Assembly (NCBI GenBank): GCA_017470935.1
Contig: JAFUXG010000005.1
Location: 1 to 64,000 of the forward strand
DNA: 64,000 bases
DNA from: Lachnospiraceae bacterium
GTDB lineage: Bacteria; Bacillota; Clostridia; Lachnospirales; Lachnospiraceae
Reading direction: 5' to 3'
Shown here: piece after piece, positions 26,930-35,634 of the stretch
Numbering within the stretch: position 1 is the first letter of the stretch
Layout: every line of letters begins with the position of its first letter
Made by a program: the position numbers and the translations under genes
The notes under the pieces: generated by a model
Database searches by the model: none
Seen by the model: only the letters and a program-made list of their open reading frames with translations
Told to the model about the DNA's origin: nothing

Positions 26930-28300
26930 TTATCTCTTAAGATTAACTAATTCCTCAATAAGTGTATCCGATACAGTAATAATTCTTGAATTAGCCTGGA
27001 ATCCACGCTGTGTTACTATCATCTCAGTAAACTCGTTGGATAAGTCTACATTAGACATCTCAATAACACCCTGTGTCATTGTCTCTCCGGTGTTGGCAAT
27101 ATCAGTACCAATACCATCAAATGCACCTGACGCCTGTGTCTCCTTGTACAAACTGTCGCCGACTGCCTCAAGACCTGCAGGATTAACAAAATTAGCAACT
27201 GCTATCTGTCCAAGCAATTTGGTAATACCATTATCATATACACCAAATATCTTACCCTGGGTATCAATGCTGACATCTGTAAGAGCACCAACTCTACGGC
27301 CCTGTCCGGTCATATCAGTACCTCCCCGAACTGTCTGAACATTACATTCACCACCCTTTGTGGAATACATGGTCAAATTTGAAAAATCAACCTCTATAGA
27401 ATCAATCCATTCTGAAGTATTTGCAGATGAATGATCCTGGAATACATTTCCCTTAGTCGGATCAGAATTAGTAATAGTAAGTCCTGTTGTATTGATGCCA
27501 GCAACACCACCAACACCCACAAAGCTACCTGTGTTTTTATCAAACTGAATCATTTCAACGCCAAGAGATGCCTGATATCCATTCTGTAAAATATCAACAT
27601 TATTTGAATCCTTGATGGAATCAACAGCAATATAATATTTGCTTGTATCAGCTGTATCCTGTGTAATCTTAAACTTTACAGTATATGCATAGCCCAGATT
27701 ATCATAAATAGGAACAGTGGTAACAACACCATCTGCTGTCTGAAGCTTTGGGTCAACTGCCGCTATGTTACCTGTCATATACGTTTTTGAGGTCATCTCA
27801 GGCTCTGCGGTCTGATTCGCCTCCTGTTCAGGACGAAGTGCTGTAACTATATCCCGTCTGATAGACGTGGGATCATCAGGATCTACCTGCCAGCCCATTA
27901 CAAGATCACCATTTCCAGTAACAAGATTACCTGCATCATCTGTTTTAAAAGCACCTACCTTAGTAAAATAATTAGTTCCACCACGATTGACAACAAAGAA
28001 AGAACTGCCATTTATCATAAGGTCATACGGATTATTAGTAGACTGTGCTGAACCAGATGTCTGTGAAACAGAAACTGTTGCAACTCCAGTACCGAGACCT
28101 ATCTGCTTTGCATTAACACCACCACTGTTGTTAGTTGCACCTGTTGCACTCTGTGTGGTCTGATATAATACATCCTTAAACAAAACCTGGCTTGACTTAA
28201 AGCCTACTGTATTGACATTTGAAATATTATTACCTATTACATCCATTTTTGTCTGGTGAGTCTTAAGACCTGCAACACCAGAATAAAGTGATCTCATCAT
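26930..28300 (-). CDS. flgE: Flagellar hook protein FlgE
   Basis: 456 residues. The N-terminal rod/hook motif MRSLYSGVAGLKTHQTKMDV and the C-terminal motif EMIVTQRGFQANSRIITVSD frame a variable middle, as in all FlgE proteins. It polymerises into the hook outside the cell. The start is a double ATG with AGGAGG upstream. Its own promoter (28343-28371) and terminator (26864-26911) suggest separate, high expression of this major structural protein. Confidence 0.97.
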   Translation of the reverse strand: MMRSLYSGVAGLKTHQTKMDVIGNNISNVNTVGFKSSQVLFKDVLYQTTQSATGATNNSGGVNAKQIGLGTGVATVSVSQTSGSAQSTNNPYDLMINGSSFFVVNRGGTNYFTKVGAFKTDDAGNLVTGNGDLVMGWQVDPDDPTSIRRDIVTALRPEQEANQTAEPEMTSKTYMTGNIAAVDPKLQTADGVVTTVPIYDNLGYAYTVKFKITQDTADTSKYYIAVDSIKDSNNVDILQNGYQASLGVEMIQFDKNTGSFVGVGGVAGINTTGLTITNSDPTKGNVFQDHSSANTSEWIDSIEVDFSNLTMYSTKGGECNVQTVRGGTDMTGQGRRVGALTDVSIDTQGKIFGVYDNGITKLLGQIAVANFVNPAGLEAVGDSLYKETQASGAFDGIGTDIANTGETMTQGVIEMSNVDLSNEFTEMIVTQRGFQANSRIITVSDTLIEELVNLKR

Positions 28301-28342
28301 AGCTTTAGACCTCCTAATCTCTTTTCCGATGGTAATCCGTAT

Positions 28343-28371
28343 ATTATATATAATAATGACTTTTTAATCAA
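28343..28371 (-). promoter_or_regulatory. Sigma-A-type promoter before flgE
   Basis: Minus-strand TTGATT, 17 bases, TATAAT: four of six bases fit the -35 consensus and all six fit the -10. It would start transcription about 35-40 bases before flgE. The same gap also holds an unexplained GC-rich patch at 28395-28441. Confidence 0.6.
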
Positions 28372-28441
28372 AATGCAATAATAATTATTATTTAATAATC
28401 CCATCTGTCAGTCCGGGATCTACAGCCCCCTTACGGTCCGG

Positions 28442-28846
28442 CTATACAATTACGGCCCCATCAATATTGGTAAATACGTTACTATCTGTAGTTTGCTGCT
28501 CCATCGCTGTTATCACAGTGTTGTTGTTCACATTTACAATAAATGCTATATTATCCATCATAACAAGCGATTCATTAATACTTTTTTCCCTTGCCTGCAT
28601 TATTCCCCTATTAAGTCTTAACATCTGGTCATCAGACAAACTGATGTTACGGCTTTCAAGACGCTCATTAGCATGCTTGGAAAATGTTACATTGTTTACT
28701 GACTTCCCATCTTCTCTTGTGCGCTCGAGAATCTGTTTGAAATCAAGCTCTTCAGAAACATTTTTCTTAGTTGTTTCTCTGCTCTGATTGAAATAGGCAT
28801 CCTTCACCTGGTCAATCGTCATAAATGAGTTTTGCAAACGATCCAT
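28442..28846 (-). CDS. Flagellar operon protein, TIGR02530 type
   Basis: 134 residues. The middle reads FKQILERTREDGKSV, then FSKHANERLESRNISLS, which is the signature of the short 'flagellar operon protein' family found between flgD and flgE in Firmicutes. No membrane segment or enzymatic motif. The function is unknown; position suggests a hook-related assembly factor. It follows flgD by 23 bases. Confidence 0.85.
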   Translation of the reverse strand: MDRLQNSFMTIDQVKDAYFNQSRETTKKNVSEELDFKQILERTREDGKSVNNVTFSKHANERLESRNISLSDDQMLRLNRGIMQAREKSINESLVMMDNIAFIVNVNNNTVITAMEQQTTDSNVFTNIDGAVIV

Positions 28847-28869
28847 GTTATCGCCTCATTTCTCAAAAC

Positions 28870-29409
28870 CTACTCATTATCAACATTTTCTGCTGCATTA
28901 TCCATATCAGTTTTATCTTCTGTACCAGTCTGATTTGCAGCTGCATCTGCCTGTGATGTTGCTTTATCTGCTTTAGCCTGATCAGCTAAATGCTCAATAT
29001 AATCCATGCTTACAACAGAATCCAGATAGTCTGATGGATAATAATTCTCACCAATATGGAAATATGTCTTTCCATCCTGAACTGTAACATAATCTACCAG
29101 TCCGCTTACCTGGTCAATATTACCTGCCGCATCCGGTACATTTAATATAACATATTGTCCGGTAAGGCTCATTGACTGTCCTGATGTAATAGTAGATGTA
29201 AGATTCTGCATCTGCTCTACAGATGAAAACTGTGCCATCTGGGACATGTACTCAGTGTTGCTGGTAGGCTCCATAGGGTCCTGATACTGCATCTGAGTTA
29301 CCAAGAGCTTTAAGAATGCATCCTTGTCTAATGTATTCTTATTGTCGCTTGAATTGTTCTTAGCTGCCACATTACTTACACTGCTTGTGTCAATTCCTAA
29401 TCCTGCCAT
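28870..29409 (-). CDS. flgD: Hook-capping protein FlgD
   Basis: 179 residues. The conserved N-terminal block DKDAFLKLLVTQMQYQDPMEP followed by NTEYMSQMAQFSSVEQMQN is diagnostic. FlgD caps the growing hook. The Ala/Asp/Thr-rich tail is variable, and the protein lacks a full-size C-terminal Fn3-like region. GGAGGTAA precedes the ATG. Confidence 0.95.
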   Translation of the reverse strand: MAGLGIDTSSVSNVAAKNNSSDNKNTLDKDAFLKLLVTQMQYQDPMEPTSNTEYMSQMAQFSSVEQMQNLTSTITSGQSMSLTGQYVILNVPDAAGNIDQVSGLVDYVTVQDGKTYFHIGENYYPSDYLDSVVSMDYIEHLADQAKADKATSQADAAANQTGTEDKTDMDNAAENVDNE

Positions 29410-29453
29410 AGTAATTACCTCCTTTACTGATTCTTTAATAATATCGACAAAAT

Positions 29454-29482
29454 ATTATAATTACTTAACAACAAAAAGTCTA
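29454..29482 (-). promoter_or_regulatory. Possible promoter before flgD
   Basis: Minus-strand TAGACT, 17 bases, TATAAT lies in the 99-base gap between fliK and flgD. The -10 is perfect and the -35 matches four of six. Together with the flgE promoter it suggests extra transcription of the hook genes. Confidence 0.4.
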
Positions 29483-29508
29483 TATGTTGCGAATAGCAAA
29501 GGAAAGAT

Positions 29509-31005
29509 TTATGCGCGGTAGCTTACGCTGCTTCCCTCAGCCTGCATCTTTGCAGCATCATCCTCTTCATCCTCTTCATCCTCTCCAGAAAATCCAAGCC
29601 CGCTGCTGTTCTTACGGTTATTAGCCTCATTCTGGTACTGCTCCTTCTGCTCGTTGCTTTCAGCAAATCCCGTTGTGGAAACCATAACCTCAATAGCATC
29701 AACCTTAAGATTTTGATTCTGTAATGATTCCTTCAAATTGTTAAGTCCTGCTTCAATAGCCTGCTTTGCAGCTTCTGTCTCCGCAGAAATCCTGGCTGTC
29801 ATAACACCATCCTTAGAAACCACATGAATCTGTATTCTTCCAAGATGCTCAGGATATAACTGCATCTCCAATGATGTATTATCTTGATTAATATTAACCC
29901 TGATCTGCTCCACAATCTGTTCAACGATATCAGCAGCATGGGTGGTCTGTGCTTCAGAGACCTCAGCGATCTGTTCTACTGAAGCTACTGCTTCATTAAG
30001 GCTCTGGATAATTGTATTCTGCACCTCTTTGCTGCTTGTTGTGGTATTATGCATCTTTTTCTCAGGTATTTTCTCTTTTACATGGCTATTATTGCTGTTA
30101 TCTTCATCATATGAAGCCTTATCATCCACATTGACCTTTACAACAGGCTCCTGCTTATCGTCAGTCTTCACCACATCATTATCAGCAATCACATGATCAT
30201 TGCCATCCTCAGGCCTCAGTACAGGTCTGCCTGTCTCCTCTGTATTAGTTCGAACTATCTCTTTAACATCCTCATCAGAGATCATATTATTATCAGCCAC
30301 CTTGGATATAACCTCCGGATCCATCGGAACTTCCTCAGTAACGCCCTTGATATCTGATACAAAATCAGAGAATTCTGTTATTAACGCCTCATCAGTTAAT
30401 AGATCAGACACATCAGCTGATTCCATGTTAAGGAAGAATGTTTTCTCTCCTTCCTCTGTTAACAAGTCTGAAAAATCCATGCCCATGTCATTAAGGGCAG
30501 TCTCAACCTCGTTAACCGTCATGTCGAAATGATTCATTACTACCTGAACAACATCACCTAAGGCTTCTATAAGGGCTTCCATATCATCCAAATCAATCTC
30601 AATGTCATCTATTATTATAGGAGCCGGTGACACTGCGCTGCTGACATTATCTGTCTCCTTAACATTTAATGCTGCAGGAGCATTTTCTTTGTTAGAGGAT
30701 TCTGACAGATCAGCTTTCTTAGCTTTCACATCCTTATCAGCATCATCTGTCTTATTGTCAGCAGACTTAATATTTTTTCTATCATTATTCGTCTTTGACA
30801 GATCCACCTTATCACGAGTCTTTTTTTCGGGAAATAATTCCTTCTCAGCAGAGACACCGCTTACATTCTTATCATCTGATGCTTTGTCTGTTGTATTCAA
30901 AAAGCTGGCGAAATCAGAATCTGAAACATTAGCTGAATCCTTTGATGCAGCACCCATTCCAACAGATAAGAAATTAGCAGCATTAATAGTATCCTGTATC
31001 TGCAT
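29509..31005 (-). CDS. fliK: Hook-length control protein FliK
   Basis: 498 residues. A long, low-complexity Asp/Lys/Ser-rich N-terminal part (the secreted ruler) ends in the hook-length domain around residues 365-450 with LEMQLYPEHLGRIQIHVV. An acidic Glu/Asp-rich run lies near the end. It is secreted, measures hook length and signals FlhB to switch. GGAGGAAA is upstream of the ATG. Confidence 0.93.
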   Translation of the reverse strand: MQIQDTINAANFLSVGMGAASKDSANVSDSDFASFLNTTDKASDDKNVSGVSAEKELFPEKKTRDKVDLSKTNNDRKNIKSADNKTDDADKDVKAKKADLSESSNKENAPAALNVKETDNVSSAVSPAPIIIDDIEIDLDDMEALIEALGDVVQVVMNHFDMTVNEVETALNDMGMDFSDLLTEEGEKTFFLNMESADVSDLLTDEALITEFSDFVSDIKGVTEEVPMDPEVISKVADNNMISDEDVKEIVRTNTEETGRPVLRPEDGNDHVIADNDVVKTDDKQEPVVKVNVDDKASYDEDNSNNSHVKEKIPEKKMHNTTTSSKEVQNTIIQSLNEAVASVEQIAEVSEAQTTHAADIVEQIVEQIRVNINQDNTSLEMQLYPEHLGRIQIHVVSKDGVMTARISAETEAAKQAIEAGLNNLKESLQNQNLKVDAIEVMVSTTGFAESNEQKEQYQNEANNRKNSSGLGFSGEDEEDEEDDAAKMQAEGSSVSYRA

Positions 31006-31074
31006 ATATTTCCTCCTTTCATATTATTAACTAATATCTAATAACCAGCACTTACCGTTAATAGACAAAATGCT

Positions 31075-31092
31075 GAACCATGTGGTATCTAT
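31075..31092. repeat. 18-base exact repeat, copy 1
   Basis: The 18 bases here are identical to 54661-54678. This copy covers the stop codon of the ylxF-like gene and the following bases. Exact 18-mers are not expected often in 64 kb, but a chance match cannot be excluded. Confidence 0.35.
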
Positions 31093-31853
31093 GGCATAAG
31101 CTTCTTCGTAACATTTGCAGCCAGATCCGGATCCATCTGATCCATAATCTTCGCTCTGCTATCCGCACTCATAGCAGACATGATCCTTGCAACAGTATCA
31201 AGGTCATTTTTCATCTCAGCCAGCACCTTAGCAGCTTCGGCAGGCTTCATGCTTTGATACGTTTTCGCAAGATCCTTGATCTCCGAATCAGATTTCTGAT
31301 CTGTAATAAGCTGTCTATATATAGATTCAGCATACGCAGAATCAATGCTCTGATACCACTTAATATATGTATCGGCATCCGGAGCATTTTCTCCATAGAC
31401 TATTTGGTTATAAAAATCTTCTTTTTCTTTCTGAAATGCAGCCTGATTATCCTCAAACACCTGCAAACGCTCAACCTGCTTCTTAAGATCCTCATTTTCT
31501 TCCTTTAAGGATTTATTGCTTGCAGTTAGCTTTTCATTGGATTTCTCCAGTTCCTCAATCATTTCCTTAGCCTGGGAAAGTGTAGCTATCTTATTGTCGT
31601 CTTCACCGGCTTCTGCCTCTGCTTCAAGCTCTTCCTCACTGGGTTCCGGTAAGATCTTGTTGATCACAGGAACATCCTTTAACACCGGCCTAAGCACAGA
31701 GCTTCCAAAACCGCCAATATCAAGCTTTACAAGAGCACATAAAATAGCAAGCCATACAATAACAATCAATATCACAAAGAAAAATGAAAGTATCTTACTG
31801 CCTAGGCTTTCTCCGTCCGATTCTTTATTTTTATCCTTATCCTTTTTCGCCAT
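31089..31853 (-). CDS. YlxF/MotE-like protein with coiled coil and MgtE-N domain
   Basis: 254 residues. An N-terminal membrane helix (about 23-43) is followed by an acidic segment, a coiled coil (about 95-150) and a C-terminal MgtE intracellular N-like domain with YQSMKPAEAAKVLAEM and IMSAMSADSRAKIMDQM. This matches B. subtilis YlxF between fliJ and fliK; related MotE proteins chaperone the stator in alphaproteobacteria. Function here is inferred from position. Confidence 0.82.
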   Translation of the reverse strand: MAKKDKDKNKESDGESLGSKILSFFFVILIVIVWLAILCALVKLDIGGFGSSVLRPVLKDVPVINKILPEPSEEELEAEAEAGEDDNKIATLSQAKEMIEELEKSNEKLTASNKSLKEENEDLKKQVERLQVFEDNQAAFQKEKEDFYNQIVYGENAPDADTYIKWYQSIDSAYAESIYRQLITDQKSDSEIKDLAKTYQSMKPAEAAKVLAEMKNDLDTVARIMSAMSADSRAKIMDQMDPDLAANVTKKLMP

Positions 31854-31877
31854 TATAACTACTCCTTGAATATATTT

Positions 31878-32330
31878 TTATTCATCCTCAGATGTATTGT
31901 TGTACTGATAGCTTACAAGCTGATCAATCTCTTTCATTTCCTCCTGGTTTAATTCCTGAAGAAATATCTCAAACTGATTTTCCTTAAGCTTTTCATGAAT
32001 CTTTCTCTCCTGCATCGCCTCGTTCATCTTAGCAATGGCAGCCTCAAGCTCAAGCTCAATTCTTTTAATGACTTGATTCTGGGCATCAATATACTGATCC
32101 ATCAAAATAATGGCATCCTTACATTCCTCTATATCTAAAACATTCAGCCTTTCCGAAACCAGTTTTCTATATGTGTCAAAATAATCATTCTTACGAACTT
32201 GTAGAGCAGATAACTCTTCCTCAGCTTCATTAAGCCGCATTCTGACAGTCATGTATTCCTGCTTTGCCTGCTCCTCCATCTTATACTTTATATTAAGGAT
32301 GTTTTCCATACGGTAGATAAACTTGGCCAT
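31878..32330 (-). CDS. fliJ: Flagellar export chaperone FliJ
   Basis: 150-residue, almost entirely coiled-coil protein, starting MAKFIYRMENILNIKYKMEE. It is the central stalk of the export ATPase. ATG 32330 is used because AAGGAGTG is six bases upstream; an upstream GTG at 32339 is part of the overlap with fliI. Confidence 0.9.
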   Translation of the reverse strand: MAKFIYRMENILNIKYKMEEQAKQEYMTVRMRLNEAEEELSALQVRKNDYFDTYRKLVSERLNVLDIEECKDAIILMDQYIDAQNQVIKRIELELEAAIAKMNEAMQERKIHEKLKENQFEIFLQELNQEEMKEIDQLVSYQYNNTSEDE

Positions 32331-32335
32331 ATTAA

Positions 32336-33658
32336 TCACTCCTTAAAAATATCTTCTAAAAGCTCCATCTCCTCATCAAACTGATACTTTGTATCCACAT
32401 CCTGGGTAAGAAAACCATTTACCTGGTTAATCTTAGTAATTGCATAATCAATCTCAGGATTAGAGCCAGACTTGTAGGCTCCAATATTGATTAAATCCTC
32501 AGCCTCGTTATAGGCAGCCAATACTGTTCTTAGTTTTCCACTAAGGGTTTTGTGTTCTTTTGTAGCAATTCCACTCATACAACGTGATATACTCTGCAGT
32601 ACATCTATTGCAGGATAATGATTTTTATGGGCCATCTTTCTTGACAAAACTATATGGCCATCTAAAATACCTCTGGCAGTGTCCGATATCGGCTCATTGA
32701 AATCATCACCATCAACTAAAACAGCATAAAGCCCTGTAATTGATCCGTTAGATGCATTCCCGGCTCTTTCCAAAACCCTTGGAAGCTCAGCATATACCGA
32801 TGGCGGGTAACCTCTAGTAACAGGCGGCTCTCCGGACGCAAGACCAATCTCACGCTGCGCCATGCAAAAACGTGTCATATTATCCATCATCAGAAGAACA
32901 TCCTTGCCCTTGTCCCTAAAATATTCAGCTATTGCCGTAGCTGTCTTTGCCGCCTTATTACGTATAAGGGCTGGTTTATCTGAGGTTGCGATAACAACAA
33001 CTGAGCGTTTCATACCCTCTTCCCCAAGATCCCGCTCAATAAATTCCCTAACCTCTCTGCCACGCTCTCCGATAAGCGCAATAACATTAATATCCGCCCT
33101 GGTATTTCTTGCAAACATACCCATTAGAGTAGATTTACCAACTCCTGAGCCTGCAAAAATCCCAATACGCTGTCCCTTGCCAACAGTGATGGTTCCATCA
33201 ACCGCCTTAACACCAAGGGGAAGCACCTCGTCTATCATCTTTCTCTTTAGGGCATCTGGAGGATCAGCATCTATAGGATATGCATCCTTAAGATTAAGCT
33301 CCTTTCCATCCATAGGTCTGCCTAATCCATCTAAAGCTCTGCCAAGAAGCTCCTCACCCACCTGTACCTTTAATGGCTCTTTTGTATTTTCCACAGTAGC
33401 TCCTGGTCCAATGCCCTCAACACTATCAAAGGGCATAAGCAAAACACGGTTATCGCGAAAGCCAACGACCTCTGCCATAACCTCTTGATTTCCACTTCTT
33501 GATTGAATTCTGCACAAATCATTCAACTTGCAAGATGGACCTATCGATTCTATTGTAAGACCTACTATCTTTGCTACCTTGCCAAGCTCTTTGGCAAAGG
33601 AATTATCAAGCATCGAAAAGTAGGGATCAAAATCAATGCCTATTGCTCCATTATCCAA
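32336..33658 (-). CDS. fliI: Flagellar export ATPase FliI
   Basis: 440 residues. The F1-beta-like ATPase has Walker A GSGVGKST at 170-177 and the Walker B block VLLMMDNMTRF. Type III signatures such as PPSVYAELPRVLERAG are present. It energises loading of export substrates. The predicted start is TTG at 33658 with GGAGTG eight bases upstream, 18 bases after fliH; no ATG with a ribosome site is close. Confidence 0.96.
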   Translation of the reverse strand: MDNGAIGIDFDPYFSMLDNSFAKELGKVAKIVGLTIESIGPSCKLNDLCRIQSRSGNQEVMAEVVGFRDNRVLLMPFDSVEGIGPGATVENTKEPLKVQVGEELLGRALDGLGRPMDGKELNLKDAYPIDADPPDALKRKMIDEVLPLGVKAVDGTITVGKGQRIGIFAGSGVGKSTLMGMFARNTRADINVIALIGERGREVREFIERDLGEEGMKRSVVVIATSDKPALIRNKAAKTATAIAEYFRDKGKDVLLMMDNMTRFCMAQREIGLASGEPPVTRGYPPSVYAELPRVLERAGNASNGSITGLYAVLVDGDDFNEPISDTARGILDGHIVLSRKMAHKNHYPAIDVLQSISRCMSGIATKEHKTLSGKLRTVLAAYNEAEDLINIGAYKSGSNPEIDYAITKINQVNGFLTQDVDTKYQFDEEMELLEDIFKE

Positions 33659-33676
33659 TACAAAACCACTCCATTA

Positions 33677-34588
33677 TCAATCCGTTTTTAACAGCTTTAA
33701 TGCTTTGATAAGATTATCAAGCTGTGCATCCAAGCTGATATCTACGATTCCATTATCCGTTTCAATCATACATTGAAGCTTTGAAAGCTTTGAATCCTCA
33801 AATATTTCCATATCAATTCCCGGATTAAGAGCTCCATATATTTCATTCTTCTTCTCAAGAACATCATTATAGTCATCAGGAGACACCTTTATAATAAAAT
33901 GGCGGCTGTTATCTAGATCCCGCATTGCATTATTAATCATATAAAGCAATACATTGTGTGCTCCGTCAATGGAAACTCCAGTTATATGCGGAACCATCTG
34001 CATGAGCCAATCAGTCATGCGGTTTGTAGCTTCTTTAATAAGCTCTTCTTTTCCAGCCTCCATCTCATTTTCAAATTCTGAAATGCGGTTATCAAGCTCT
34101 TTATTTTTCTCCTCGTATTCCTGTGATGCAGCATTAGCTCCTTCGTTATAGCCCTCCTGATATCCTTCTTCCTTCGCCTGCTCTCTTATAGACCTTGCTT
34201 CCTCATAAGCTTCTCCTCTAAGCTTCTCAGCCTCATCATGGGCATTATTGATAATTTTCTGAGCTTCATTATTAGCTGAATTAATAATATCCTGTGCCGA
34301 GGCAGATGCATCCTCCTCCGATACACCCTCAGGCATAGGCAGCCCTGAAGTATCCATTGTCAGCATAGAACCAGCATCAGAAAGCTCTAATCCCTCAAGC
34401 TCCGCCTCATCTACCATTGCCTCTGCAATAGCCTCCTCTACCGAAGAGCCAATCACAGCTTCACTTTCTGCCCGTGCTTCTTCTATGGCACTGTCTATTC
34501 CCTTGATTATTTTATTCTCATTTGCGTCTATTTTGACAATATCTGAATCAGTAAATGATACAAAACCGGATTTAATAAGATTAGACAA
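33677..34588 (-). CDS. fliH: Flagellar assembly protein FliH
   Basis: 303 residues from the TTG at 34588, which follows GGAGGTGA and overlaps the fliG stop by eight bases. The open frame continues to 34621 inside fliG. An acidic Glu/Asp/Ala region is followed by a long coiled coil with AQKIINNAHDEAEKLRGEAY, then a C-terminal FliH/V-ATPase-E-like domain (VSIDGAHNVLLYM). It binds FliI and regulates the export ATPase. Confidence 0.9.
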   Translation of the reverse strand: MSNLIKSGFVSFTDSDIVKIDANENKIIKGIDSAIEEARAESEAVIGSSVEEAIAEAMVDEAELEGLELSDAGSMLTMDTSGLPMPEGVSEEDASASAQDIINSANNEAQKIINNAHDEAEKLRGEAYEEARSIREQAKEEGYQEGYNEGANAASQEYEEKNKELDNRISEFENEMEAGKEELIKEATNRMTDWLMQMVPHITGVSIDGAHNVLLYMINNAMRDLDNSRHFIIKVSPDDYNDVLEKKNEIYGALNPGIDMEIFEDSKLSKLQCMIETDNGIVDISLDAQLDNLIKALKLLKTD

Positions 34589-35591
34589 TGATGTCGTCAC
34601 CTCCACCACGGGAAATAACAATTTCTCCGGTATCCTCTAACCTTCGAATAATATTAACGATCTTCTGCTGAGCCTCCTCAACATCCTTCAACCGTACAGG
34701 TCCCATGTAATCCATATCTTCCTTGATCATAGCAGCAAGACGGGATGAAAGATTTGTAAAGATAATATTTTGCACATCTTCATTTGCATTCTTAAGAGCA
34801 ACAGCAAGCTCGTTATTATCCACATCACGAAGCACAGTCTGAATTGCACGGTTATCAAGCATAAGAATATCCTCAAATACGAACATCTTACGGCGGATCT
34901 CATCAGCAAGCTCCGGCTCTTCTATCTCCAAGGTCTCCATAATATGCTTCTCAGTGCTTCTATCTACAGTATTCAAAATAGATACAATAGCATCTACACC
35001 ACCCACAATGGTGTAATCCTGATTAACAAGAGATGAAAGCTTCTTCTCCAATACCTTCTCAACCTCCTTAATTACATCAGGACTTGTTCTGTCCATTAAA
35101 GCTATACGCTTCGCAACATCTGCCTGTTTCTCAAGGGGAAGCGACCCAACCACAGCAGCAGCCTGGCCTGCAGGAAGATATGCAAGAATAAGAGCAATAG
35201 TCTGTGGATGCTCCTCCTGTATAAAGTTAAGAAGCTGGGAAGGGTCAGCCTTTCTGACAAACTCAAAGGGCCTAACCTGCAGTGATGCAGTCAGGCGTCC
35301 GATAACATCCTTTGCCCTGTCCTCTCCAAGAGCCTTATCAAGCAGCTCTTTTGCATATCCAATACCACCCTCAGCAATATACTGCTGTGCAAGACATATC
35401 TCATAAAATTCTTCCAGTACCGCTTCCTTCAAGTCTGGCGGCACATTTCTTGTATTTGCAATCTCCAATGTAAGAGTTTCTATCTCATCCTCTTTTAAAT
35501 GTTTAAAAACATTAGCCGATTTCTCAGGTCCCAATGAAATCAAAAGTATTGCAGCCTTTTGTACTCCGGATAGTTCCTCATCATACGCCAC
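34581..35591 (-). CDS. fliG: Flagellar motor switch protein FliG
   Basis: 336 residues. The N-terminal domain, the middle domain with the EHPQT motif (EEHPQTIALILAYL) and the C-terminal torque domain with MFVFEDILMLDNRAIQTVLR are all present. It couples stator to rotor. The start is GTG at 35591 with GGGAGGAAC upstream. Confidence 0.97.
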   Translation of the reverse strand: MAYDEELSGVQKAAILLISLGPEKSANVFKHLKEDEIETLTLEIANTRNVPPDLKEAVLEEFYEICLAQQYIAEGGIGYAKELLDKALGEDRAKDVIGRLTASLQVRPFEFVRKADPSQLLNFIQEEHPQTIALILAYLPAGQAAAVVGSLPLEKQADVAKRIALMDRTSPDVIKEVEKVLEKKLSSLVNQDYTIVGGVDAIVSILNTVDRSTEKHIMETLEIEEPELADEIRRKMFVFEDILMLDNRAIQTVLRDVDNNELAVALKNANEDVQNIIFTNLSSRLAAMIKEDMDYMGPVRLKDVEEAQQKIVNIIRRLEDTGEIVISRGGGDDIIV

Positions 35592-35634
35592 TTAAAGTTC
35601 CTCCCAATCACATCAAATAAATTCTATGTAGAAA

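Noticed and set aside
28301-28441. c-di-GMP (GEMM) riboswitch before flgE
   Set aside because: The conserved GEMM core sequences are not present; only a GC-rich patch and a promoter are seen.
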